From positions 1 to 64,000 of the forward strand of contig NZ_VOBI01000015.1 of assembly GCF_008369325.1 (NCBI RefSeq): 64,000 nucleotides of DNA, given 5' to 3'. Numbering within the stretch: position 1 is the stretch's first letter; each line of letters opens with the position of its first letter. Positions 44,579-52,211 of this stretch are shown in pieces. This stretch comes from Pseudomonas sp. ANT_H12B (GTDB lineage Bacteria > Pseudomonadota > Gammaproteobacteria > Pseudomonadales > Pseudomonadaceae). The translations under genes were made by a program, and so were the position numbers. The notes below the pieces were generated by a model. That model was not told where the DNA came from, did not search any database, and saw nothing but the letters and a program-made list of their open reading frames with translations.

Positions 44579-45676
44579 ATGATCAAAACGCCGTATTACC
44601 TCATCGATAAACAGAAGCTGCTGGCGAACATGCAGAAGATCGCTTATGTGCGCGAACAGTCCGGGGCCAAGGCCCTGCTGGCACTCAAGTGCTTCGCCAC
44701 CTGGTCGGTGTTCGATCTGATGCAGCAGTACATGGACGGCACCACCTCGTCGTCCCTCTACGAGCTCAAGCTTGGTCGACAGAAGTTCGCTGGCGAAACC
44801 CACGCCTATAGCGTGGCCTGGGCCGATGACGAGATCGAGGAGATGCTCGACAACTGCGACAAGATCATCTTCAACTCCATCGGCCAGCTCCAGCGCTACA
44901 CCGAGGCGTCCGCAGGCAAAGTGCGCGGTCTGCGAGTCAATCCGCAGGTGAGCAGCTCGGATTATCTGCTGGCCGACCCGGCGCGTCCGTTCAGCCGTCT
45001 GGGCGAGTGGGACCCGGAAAAGATCGAGCAGGTCATCGGGCAGATTTCTGGCTTCATGTTCCACAACAACTGCGAGAACGGCGACTTCGGCCTGTTCGAT
45101 CAGATGCTGTGCACAATTGAAGAGCGATTCGGTCATCTGCTGCACAAGGTCGAGTGGGTCAGTCTCGGTGGCGGCATCCACTTCACCGGTGAGGACTACG
45201 CGCTGGACGAATTTTGCGCGCGCCTCAAGGCGTTCTCGCAAAAATACGGTGTGCAGGTCTATCTTGAGCCGGGCGAAGCCGCCATCACGCAGAGCGCGTC
45301 GCTGGAAGTCACCGTGCTCGACACTCTCTACAACGGCAAGCATCTGGCGGTAGTGGACAGCTCAATCGAAGCCCATATGCTCGATCTGCTGATTTATCGC
45401 CTGAATGCCAAGCTGGCACCCAGCGAGGGCGAGCATACCTACATGGTCTGCGGCAAATCCTGCCTGGCCGGTGACATTTTCGGTGAGTATCAATTTGGTC
45501 GTCCGCTGGCCATCGGCGACCGGCTGTCGTTCGTCGATGCTGCTGGTTACACCATGGTCAAGAAGAATTGGTTCAATGGCCTGAAGATGCCGTCCATCGT
45601 AGTGAAACAACTCGATGGTAGTGTCGAGGTGGTTCGCGAGTTCGGTTACAACGACTACATGACCAGCCTTTCGTAA
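44579..45676 (+). CDS. nspC: Carboxynorspermidine (carboxyspermidine) decarboxylase
   Basis: 365 residues of the alanine-racemase-fold decarboxylases. The PLP lysine is Lys37 in ALLALKCFATW, with GGGIHFTGEDY (about 205) and the catalytic Cys/Asp region CGKSCLAGDIFGEY (about 295). It decarboxylates carboxynorspermidine or carboxyspermidine, the last step of the alternative polyamine pathway. ATG 44579 has GGAGG seven bases upstream; ATG 44537 adds an unlikely hydrophobic start. Paired with the dehydrogenase gene 27 bases downstream. Confidence 0.92.
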   Translation: MIKTPYYLIDKQKLLANMQKIAYVREQSGAKALLALKCFATWSVFDLMQQYMDGTTSSSLYELKLGRQKFAGETHAYSVAWADDEIEEMLDNCDKIIFNSIGQLQRYTEASAGKVRGLRVNPQVSSSDYLLADPARPFSRLGEWDPEKIEQVIGQISGFMFHNNCENGDFGLFDQMLCTIEERFGHLLHKVEWVSLGGGIHFTGEDYALDEFCARLKAFSQKYGVQVYLEPGEAAITQSASLEVTVLDTLYNGKHLAVVDSSIEAHMLDLLIYRLNAKLAPSEGEHTYMVCGKSCLAGDIFGEYQFGRPLAIGDRLSFVDAAGYTMVKKNWFNGLKMPSIVVKQLDGSVEVVREFGYNDYMTSLS

Positions 45677-45703
45677 GCTGGCTAAGAAGGAGAGAGAGAA
45701 AAA

Positions 45704-46948
45704 TTGAAGAAGAACGTACTAATCATTGGTGCAGGAGGTGTCGCCAAGGTGGTGGCCCACAAGTGCGCGCAGCACAACGATGAACTCGGTCGTATTGCTA
45801 TCGCGTCGCGCAACATCTCCAAATGCCAGGCCATCATCGACAGCGTCAAAGCCAAGGGCAGCCTCAAGCAGCCCGCCGACATCAAGGCCTTCTCGCTGAA
45901 TGCTCTGGACGTCGAGGCGACCAAAGCCCTGATCCGCGAAACCGGATCGCAGATCGTCATCAACGTCGGTTCTGCCTTTCTCAACATGTCGGTGCTGCGT
46001 GCCTGCATCGATACCGGCGTGGCCTATCTGGACACCGCCATTCACGAAGAACCGGGCAAAGTCTGCGAGACGCCGCCCTGGTACGGCAACTACGAGTGGA
46101 ATCACCTCGAGGAATGCCAGCAGAAGAACATCACCGCCATTCTCGGCGTGGGCTTCGACCCCGGTGTGGTCAATGCCTATGCAGCACTGGCGAAGCAAGA
46201 ATATTTCGACAGCATTGATTCGATCGACATTCTCGACGTCAATGCCGGTTCCCACGGCAAGTATTTCGCCACCAATTTCGACCCGGAAATCAATTTCCGC
46301 GAGTTCACCGGACAGGTGTGGAGCTGGCAGAACAGTCAGTGGACCAGCAACACCATGTTCGAAGTCAAACGCACCGACGACCTTCCGGTCGTTGGGTCGC
46401 AGAACCTGTACCTGACCGGCCACGATGAAGTGCACTCGCTGTCGAAAAACCTCAACGTGCCCAACGTGCGTTTCTGGATGAGCTTCGGCGAGCACTACAT
46501 CAATGTGTTCACTGTACTCAGGAACCTGGGCCTGCTCTCCGAGCAACCGGTCAAGACCGCCGAAGGCCTGGAAGTCGTGCCGCTGAAAGTGGTCAAGGCC
46601 GTACTGCCTGATCCGAGCTCACTGGCTCCCGGCTACACCGGCAAGACCTGCATCGGCGATCTGGTCAAGGGCACCAAGGATGGGCAGCCGCGCGAGGTGT
46701 TCATCTACAACGTCGCCGACCATGAAGACGCCTTCGCAGAAACCGACAGCCAGGGCATTTCCTATACCGCTGGTGTTCCGCCTGTGGCGGCAGCCTTGCT
46801 GGTTGCCCGTGGCGAGTGGGACGTGCAGCGTATGGTCAATGTCGAAGAGCTGCCGGCCGAACCGTTCCTCAAGGCACTGGATGTGATGGGCCTGCCGACC
46901 CGCATCAAGGATGAGAACGGAGATCGTCCCTGGAACAGTAACGTCTGA
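45704..46948 (+). CDS. Carboxynorspermidine dehydrogenase (saccharopine dehydrogenase family)
   Basis: 414 residues with a Rossmann N-terminus (VLIIGAGGVAKVVAHKCAQ) and the SDH-like central domain (GFDPGVVNAYAA, DVNAGSHGKYFATNF). It forms carboxynorspermidine or carboxyspermidine from aspartate semialdehyde and a diamine with NADPH. The start is TTG 45704; AAGGAG lies 11 bases upstream and no in-frame ATG gives the Rossmann motif. Operon with nspC; a terminator follows 26 bases after the stop. Confidence 0.92.
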   Translation: MKKNVLIIGAGGVAKVVAHKCAQHNDELGRIAIASRNISKCQAIIDSVKAKGSLKQPADIKAFSLNALDVEATKALIRETGSQIVINVGSAFLNMSVLRACIDTGVAYLDTAIHEEPGKVCETPPWYGNYEWNHLEECQQKNITAILGVGFDPGVVNAYAALAKQEYFDSIDSIDILDVNAGSHGKYFATNFDPEINFREFTGQVWSWQNSQWTSNTMFEVKRTDDLPVVGSQNLYLTGHDEVHSLSKNLNVPNVRFWMSFGEHYINVFTVLRNLGLLSEQPVKTAEGLEVVPLKVVKAVLPDPSSLAPGYTGKTCIGDLVKGTKDGQPREVFIYNVADHEDAFAETDSQGISYTAGVPPVAAALLVARGEWDVQRMVNVEELPAEPFLKALDVMGLPTRIKDENGDRPWNSNV

Positions 46949-46974
46949 AACGCGTTTGCCGCTCCAGGATTCAC

Positions 46975-47007
46975 AAAAAACGTCACTCAATGAGTGGCGT
47001 TTTTTTG
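46975..47007 (+). terminator. Terminator behind the nspC operon
   Basis: AACGTCACT and AGTGGCGTT pair around CAATG and are followed by seven T; runs of A on the other side could also serve the opposite strand. Confidence 0.85.
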
Positions 47008-47036
47008 TGCGTAACGCTCAAGCTCCATCCACGCCT

Positions 47037-47635
47037 TTACAAAGCACCATTGCACAAGTCCGTCGCCAGCATGCAGCCGGGAGCGGGGTGATGCACAGTG
47101 GCGGACGTGAAGCCTGTACCACCGATTGAGGCGTCACACCGCACGCCCAGAACACCGGTATTTCGTCAGCTTCGATGGGGACGGCATCGCCGTAGTCCGG
47201 GTGCCTCAGCGAATGGATGCCGATCAGCGACGGATCACCGATGTGTATGGGCGCGCCGGGGACGTTGGGCATGCGCGCGGTAATCTGAATCGCCTGAATC
47301 GCGGCTGCGGCTGTCATCGGCCGCAGGCTTACCACCAGCTTGCCACCCAGGCGAGCGGTAGGGCGCGTGTCGATGTTGGTCTGCGCCCCAGATCGATGTG
47401 CCTGAAGGCGATACCGGCATCCAGCAGCGGTTGTTCGAAGGAGAACGAGCAGCCAATAGCGAAGGCCACCAGGTCATCCTGCCAAAGATGCTCGATATCC
47501 AGCGGTTCGTCGCTCAGCTCGCCATCGCGATAGACCCTGTAGCGAGGCACATCATGGCGAATATCAATGGCTGCGCCCAGATTGCGGAAATGCTTTGGCG
47601 CAAGGCAAGAGGGTCACGCTGTTGTAGTTGTGCGA
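47037..47635 (-). pseudogene. Decayed DUF1445 (D-glutamate cyclase-like) gene
   Basis: On the minus strand the frame NLGAAIDIRHDVPRYRVYRD...DLVAFAIGCSFSFEQPLL matches the middle of DUF1445 hydro-lyase/D-glutamate cyclase-like proteins, then shifts near 47395. The next frame holds ARLGGKLVVSLRPMTAAAA, GAPIHIGDPSLIGI and EIPVFWACGVTPQ. A second shift near 47088 gives HPAPGCMLATDL before TAA at 47037. The 5' third, including the start, is missing; TGA interrupts at about 47635. At least two frameshifts and a truncation make it a pseudogene. Confidence 0.85.
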
Positions 47636-47759
47636 AGGACACCTTCGTGCACTTTTATAAAGCCTTGGGACGAACCTGTGCACTATGCGAAGGCAAACGC
47701 CGGGCTTTCATCGGCTCCTGAGCCATGTTTTTTGGCCTGAAGCATTGCAAATAGCCGTC

Positions 47760-47775
47760 TGGCACAAAGTCTGCA
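47760..47775 (+). promoter_or_regulatory. Sigma-54 promoter of nirBD
   Basis: TGGCAC-AAAGT-CTGCA gives GG and GC dinucleotides ten bases apart and differs from the RpoN consensus by one base (CTGC for TTGC). The start is expected near 47786. Two GTGCACT words 31 bases apart (47647 and 47678) upstream could be parts of NtrC sites. Confidence 0.8.
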
Positions 47776-47785
47776 AGACACTGTT

Positions 47786-47955
47786 CAGGCCCACCGCGAA
47801 CGCAGTCGAGTGGGCAGCCCCCTCGGTCAACGACGATCGATTGGCCGCACAGGTCGTGGGCAACATCGGTGGATCAGGCATAGACGTCTGGTTTCAACAC
47901 CGCAAAAGAACAGGCAAAGACGCCTGGAACCGAAAGGTTTCAGGCGTTTTTTTTT
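47786..47955 (+). promoter_or_regulatory. nirBD leader with terminator, candidate NasT antitermination target
   Basis: Between the sigma-54 promoter and nirB the leader can form GCCCAC/GTGGGC (47789-47815) and CGGTCAA/TTGGCCG (47824-47847), then a 12-bp hairpin ACGCCTGGAACC/GGTTTCAGGCGT with GAAA loop and nine T (47920-47955). GGTTTC at 47890 can pair with the hairpin's GGAACC and so compete with it. This matches nitrate/nitrite-responsive leaders where NasT, an ANTAR protein, prevents termination. nasS/nasT are not in the window. Confidence 0.7.
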
Positions 47956-47994
47956 GCTTTTTGAACCGTGATGGGCTTTAGCCGGGTGCTTCTT

Positions 47995-50556
47995 ATGAAT
48001 TCCAATGTTGCCACGTTGAACAAGCTGCAAACGCTGATTGTGATCGGCAATGGCATGGTCGGGCATCATTGTGTCGAACAGCTGATCGAACGCGGTGCCC
48101 TCGATCACTATCGCCTGCACGTCTTCAGCGAGGAGCCGATGCGTGCCTACGACCGCGTGCATCTTTCCGAGTACTTCTCGGGTCGCGATGCCGAGTCGCT
48201 GGCTCTGGGTGACGCGTCTGTTTACCAGACGTCAGGCGTGACGCTGCACTTGGGTGTGCCGGTGCTGGAAATCGACCGCATCCGTCGCCAGGTGATCACC
48301 TCGCAAGGCTGCCTCCCTTACGACAAATTGGTGTTGGCCACCGGGTCCTATCCGTTTGTGCCGCCGATAGAAGGTGCCGAGGGTGACTCGCGCCTGGTCT
48401 ATCGCACCCTTGAAGACCTCGACGCCATTCGTGCAGCGGCCGCCAACGCCCGGCGCGGTGTGGTGGTGGGCGGCGGCTTGCTCGGTCTGGAAGCCGCCAA
48501 CGCGCTGAAGAGCCTGGGCCTGGAAGCCCACGTGGTTGAATTCGCCCCGCGCCTGATGCCGGTGCAGCTGGACGATCTGGGTGGCCGTGCACTGAAGGCG
48601 CAAATCGAGCGGCTGGGCGTCAGTGTGCATTTGTCACGCGGGACTCAATCGATCAGCGCGGGCGAGGATTACCGGTACCGGATGAATTTCGGCAATGACG
48701 AGTTCCTGGAGACCGACCTGATCGTGTTCTCCGCCGGCATCCGTGCGCAGGATGCACTGGCCCGTCAATGCTCGCTGGAAGTCGGCCCGCGCGGCGGCGT
48801 GGTGATTGACGACCAATGCCTGAGCAGCGATCCGAACATCTATGCCATCGGCGAATGTGCCGCGTGGAATGGCAGCATCTTTGGTCTGGTCGCGCCGGGT
48901 TACCAGATGGCCCGTGGCGTTGCCGCACAGCTGTGCAATGAGGCTGCCGAGCCGTTCCTGGGCGCGGACATGTCGACCAAGTTGAAGTTGCTGGGGGTCG
49001 ATGTCGGTTCCATTGGCGACGCTCACGGCAACACGCCGGGCGCGCGCAGTTATCAGTTCATCGATGAGACGACGGCCAGCTATCGCCGCCTGGTGGTGGA
49101 TGCCACGGGCAAACATGTGCTCGGTGCAGTGCTGATCGGTGACAACAGCTATTACGACACGCTGCTGCAATACATGCAGAACGCGATTGCGCTGCCGGCG
49201 GAACCCGCCAGCCTGATTCTGCCGTCATCCGAAGGCGCGCCGACCCTCGGGCCGGGTGCGTTGCCCGAAGCGGCCACGGTGTGCTCGTGCCACAACGTCA
49301 CCAAGGGGTCCATTTGCTCGGCCATCGACGGCGGCTGCACCGACCTCGGCCTGCTCAAATCGCAGACCAAAGCCTGCACCGGTTGCGGTGGTTGTGCCGG
49401 GCTGCTCAAGCAGGTCTTCGAGCATGAGTTGATTGCCCGTGGCGTCAGCGTCGACAAGAGCCTGTGCGAGCACTTCGCCTATACCCGTCAGGAACTCTAT
49501 GCGCTGGTGCGCGTAGAAGGGGTGATCACCTTCGAAGAACTGCTGGCCAAACATGGCCGTGGTCACACCGGTTGCGACGTGTGCAAACCAGCGGTGGGCT
49601 CGATTCTCGCTTCGTGCTGGAACCAGCCGATCATGGACGCCTCGCTGGTGCCGCTGCAGGACACCAACGACACCTTCATGGCCAACATGCAAAAAAACGG
49701 CACCTATTCGGTGGTGCCGCGCATCCCCGGTGGCGAGATCACCGCCGACAAACTGATCGCGATTGGTGTGGTGGCGAAGAAATACGACCTCTACACCAAA
49801 ATTACCGGCGGCCAGCGTATCGACCTGTTCGGTGCGCAGTTGCATGAGTTGCCGGACATCTGGGCTGAACTGATTGCAGCCGGTTTCGAAACCGGACACG
49901 CCTACGGCAAATCGACCCGCACGGTGAAGTCTTGCGTCGGCAGCACCTGGTGCCGTTACGGCGTGCAAGACAGCGTGCAAATGGCCCTGACCATCGAGGA
50001 CCGATACAAGGGCTTGCGCTCACCGCACAAACTCAAATTCGCGGTGTCCGGTTGCACCCGCGAGTGCGCCGAGGCCCAGAGCAAAGACGTTGGCGTGATC
50101 GCCACCGAGAAAGGCTGGAACCTTTACATCGCCGGCAATGGCGGCATGCGTCCACGTCACGCCGAGCTGTTCGCGACCGACCTCGACGATGAAACCCTGA
50201 TCCGTTACATCGACCGCTTCCTGATGTTCTACATCCGCACCGCCGACAAATTGCAGCGCACCTCAGTCTGGCGCGAAAGCCTGGAGGGCGGTCTGGACTA
50301 CCTCAAGGACGTGATCATCAACGACAGCCTCGGGCTGGGCGCGGAGCTTGAATCGCAGATGCAGTTGGTGGTCGACCGCTATGAGTGCGAATGGGCCAAC
50401 GCCCTCAAAGACCCGGAAAAACTCAAACGCTTCCGCACCTTCGTCAACGATAAACGCCCGGACCCGGACATCCACTTTGTCCAGGAACGCGGTCAGCGAC
50501 GTCCGATCATGGCGGCCGAACTCAACCTTATCCCTGTTATCGAGGAGATTGCCTGA
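47995..50556 (+). CDS. nirB: Assimilatory nitrite reductase [NAD(P)H], large subunit
   Basis: 853 residues. An FAD/NAD(P) reductase part starts with LIVIGNGMVG, with ATGSYPFVPP and GGGLLGLEAANAL. Two BFD-like [2Fe-2S] segments follow: VCSCHNVTKG...CTGCGGC (about 430-470) and GCDVCKP (about 530). The C-terminal siroheme/[4Fe-4S] nitrite reductase half carries SCVGSTWCRYG and SGCTRECAEAQ (about 645-690). It reduces nitrite to ammonia. ATG 47995 gives the family start; the GTG at 47968 has no site. Overlaps nirD by one base. Confidence 0.95.
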   Translation: MNSNVATLNKLQTLIVIGNGMVGHHCVEQLIERGALDHYRLHVFSEEPMRAYDRVHLSEYFSGRDAESLALGDASVYQTSGVTLHLGVPVLEIDRIRRQVITSQGCLPYDKLVLATGSYPFVPPIEGAEGDSRLVYRTLEDLDAIRAAAANARRGVVVGGGLLGLEAANALKSLGLEAHVVEFAPRLMPVQLDDLGGRALKAQIERLGVSVHLSRGTQSISAGEDYRYRMNFGNDEFLETDLIVFSAGIRAQDALARQCSLEVGPRGGVVIDDQCLSSDPNIYAIGECAAWNGSIFGLVAPGYQMARGVAAQLCNEAAEPFLGADMSTKLKLLGVDVGSIGDAHGNTPGARSYQFIDETTASYRRLVVDATGKHVLGAVLIGDNSYYDTLLQYMQNAIALPAEPASLILPSSEGAPTLGPGALPEAATVCSCHNVTKGSICSAIDGGCTDLGLLKSQTKACTGCGGCAGLLKQVFEHELIARGVSVDKSLCEHFAYTRQELYALVRVEGVITFEELLAKHGRGHTGCDVCKPAVGSILASCWNQPIMDASLVPLQDTNDTFMANMQKNGTYSVVPRIPGGEITADKLIAIGVVAKKYDLYTKITGGQRIDLFGAQLHELPDIWAELIAAGFETGHAYGKSTRTVKSCVGSTWCRYGVQDSVQMALTIEDRYKGLRSPHKLKFAVSGCTRECAEAQSKDVGVIATEKGWNLYIAGNGGMRPRHAELFATDLDDETLIRYIDRFLMFYIRTADKLQRTSVWRESLEGGLDYLKDVIINDSLGLGAELESQMQLVVDRYECEWANALKDPEKLKRFRTFVNDKRPDPDIHFVQERGQRRPIMAAELNLIPVIEEIA

Positions 50557-50933
50557 TGAGCCAGTCCAACACCCAACGCGTCGATTCCCTGGAAAACACC
50601 GATGTCTGGCAAACGGTGTGCGAGCAACAGGATCTGGTCAGCAACTCCGGCGTCGTCGTCTGGCTCGATGGCGAGCAAGTGGCGCTGTTTTACCTGCCGG
50701 GTGTTCATGGCAAGACTCTCTACGCCATCGACAACCATGACCCGCAATCCGGGGCGAATGTCATCGGTCGCGGGTTGGTTGGCAACATCAAGGGCGATCT
50801 GGTCGTGGCATCACCGATCTACAAACAGCATTTCCGTCTTGAGGACGGCCGTTGCCTGGAGTACCCGCAACAGCGTCTGCGTGTCTGGCCCGTGCGTTTG
50901 AACGCTGGTGTGGTGGAAGTCGGGGTGGCTTGA
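50556..50933 (+). CDS. nirD: Assimilatory nitrite reductase small subunit
   Basis: 125 residues of the Rieske-like NirD fold. It does not show the two Cys-His cluster-binding motifs of true Rieske proteins, as is usual for NirD. Conserved VVVWLDGEQVALFYLP and VIGRGLVGNIKGDLVVASPIYKQHF are present. It is translationally coupled to nirB (TGATG) and pairs with it in cytoplasmic nitrite reduction. Confidence 0.93.
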   Translation: MSQSNTQRVDSLENTDVWQTVCEQQDLVSNSGVVVWLDGEQVALFYLPGVHGKTLYAIDNHDPQSGANVIGRGLVGNIKGDLVVASPIYKQHFRLEDGRCLEYPQQRLRVWPVRLNAGVVEVGVA

Positions 50934-50973
50934 GCCTGTTCAACAGCATCGCGTATCCGCTTCGGAGGCATTT

Positions 50974-51414
50974 ATGAAAACAGCCGCACAATTGCTGAAA
51001 CTCAAGGTCGTGCAAAACCGTCAGGTGCACAGCATCGCGCCTGATGAAATGGTGCTTGACGCTCTGAGGATAATGGCCGAGAAGAACGTCGGCGCGCTGC
51101 CTGTCATCGAGAACGGGCAGGTGGTCGGGGTGATCAGCGAGCGCGACTATGCACGCAAGGTCGTGTTGCAGGGACGCTCCTCGGTTGGGACGCCGGTGCG
51201 CGACATCATGAGCGCGCCCGTGGTGACTGCTGACAGTCAGCAGAGCATCGAGCGTTGCATGGCGGTTATGACTGACAGTCATCTGCGTCACCTGCCGGTG
51301 GTGGATGGTGGTGAGTTGATTGGGCTGTTATCGATTGGGGATCTGGTCAAGGAAGCTATCGTTGAACAGGCTGATTTGATTCGGCAGCTGGAGCATTACA
51401 TTCGCGGGCACTAG
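50974..51414 (+). CDS. CBS-domain pair protein
   Basis: 146 residues made of two CBS domains (ALRIMAEKNVGALPVIENGQ and CMAVMTDSHLRHLPVVDGGE, each with the VGVISERD/IGLLSIGD strand). Such stand-alone CBS pairs bind adenine nucleotides and act as energy sensors. ATG 50974 has GGAGG six bases upstream; it follows nirD by 40 bases and may be in the same transcript. Partner unknown. Confidence 0.88.
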   Translation: MKTAAQLLKLKVVQNRQVHSIAPDEMVLDALRIMAEKNVGALPVIENGQVVGVISERDYARKVVLQGRSSVGTPVRDIMSAPVVTADSQQSIERCMAVMTDSHLRHLPVVDGGELIGLLSIGDLVKEAIVEQADLIRQLEHYIRGH

Positions 51415-51441
51415 ACCGGTCGGCGCCACTAAGGTTGGGGG

Positions 51442-51503
51442 ACATATCCATTTCTGCGGCCACGGCTGCTTAGGGTTCCGCCGTTACCACAAAAACGGAT
51501 ATG
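51442..51503. repeat. Dispersed palindromic repeat (CATATCC type)
   Basis: ACATATCCATTTCTGCGGCC and the inverse copy TGGTAACGG...AAACGGATATG form a small inverted pair; the left arm matches the start of the longer repeat at 63812-64000. Confidence 0.6.
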
Positions 51504-51532
51504 CACACGAGCCTGGCGGTTTTACGGCTTTC

Positions 51533-51572
51533 TTGATCGGTATCAACCGCATAACCAGGCGGTCTCTGTAAT
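51533..51572 (+). promoter_or_regulatory. Anr/FNR-type box and -10 element
   Basis: TTGAT-CGGT-ATCAA (51533-51546) is a perfect FNR-family site. TGTAAT (51567-51572) gives a start near 51579, so the box is centred about -40, as for class II activation. It serves the CopD/HemJ-like gene at 51652. Confidence 0.88.
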
Positions 51573-51651
51573 CTCCAGAGACCGACAGCCAGTGCGCTCA
51601 CCCCCAATGTACGCCGTAGCGCGGGTTGCCTTGACCCAAGGCGAAAATTCC

Positions 51652-52095
51652 ATGATCTATCCGCTGATTCTGACCTTGCACCTGTTTGCCGCCCTGATCT
51701 TCATCGGTACGGTGTTCTTCGAAGTTCTGTTCCTGGAAAGCATCCGCAAACAGCTACCCGCCAGGGTGATGCTGCTGGTGGAGCAGGGTATCGGTCGCCG
51801 GGCCCGCTCGCTGATGCCGTGGGTGCTGCTGGTGTTGTTCGGCGCGGGGCTGGGCATGGTCTGGCTGCGTTACTTGCCCGCCCTGGCCTCACCACTGACT
51901 TCATCGTTCGGCACATTGCTGGCGTTGAAAATCGCAGTGGCCATGAGCGTCCTGCTGCATTTCCTCGGTGCCATGTTCTTGTTCAAAAGCGGCCGAATGA
52001 GCCCGCGATACCTGCACTTCATCCATGCCAGCCTGTTCTGCCACATGATCGTTATCGTGCTGCTGGCCAAGGGAATGTTCTACCTGACGTGGTAA
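51652..52095 (+). CDS. CopD/HemJ-like four-helix membrane protein, Anr-controlled
   Basis: 147 residues with four hydrophobic helices (about 3-25, 53-75, 84-108, 120-145). Helix 1 has His10 in LILTLHLFAAL and helix 3 has Lys93 in LLALKIAVAM, positions resembling the His10 and Lys ligands of HemJ, the oxygen-dependent protoporphyrinogen oxidase; other His residues are His103, His122, His125 and His131. The CopD copper-resistance superfamily is the alternative. A perfect Anr box lies upstream and haem genes follow, so a role with haem or copper in low oxygen is likely. Function unproven. Confidence 0.65.
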   Translation: MIYPLILTLHLFAALIFIGTVFFEVLFLESIRKQLPARVMLLVEQGIGRRARSLMPWVLLVLFGAGLGMVWLRYLPALASPLTSSFGTLLALKIAVAMSVLLHFLGAMFLFKSGRMSPRYLHFIHASLFCHMIVIVLLAKGMFYLTW

Positions 52096-52139
52096 TCGGG
52101 GTTGACCGGTGGTCCGTTGTGCAGACACTTCGCTTGCGC

Positions 52140-52153
52140 TTGATGCAAATCAA
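52140..52153 (+). promoter_or_regulatory. Anr/FNR-type box before the HemN paralogues
   Basis: TTGAT-GCAA-ATCAA, a perfect palindrome 59 bases before the start of the cysteine-less HemN gene. No -10 element at the ideal distance is obvious; TTAAAC at 52167 is closest. Confidence 0.82.
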
Positions 52154-52211
52154 GGCGCATTGATGGTTAAACCCGGAGACTGAAAGTCCGCAGCCAGTCT
52201 CGGAGACCGTC

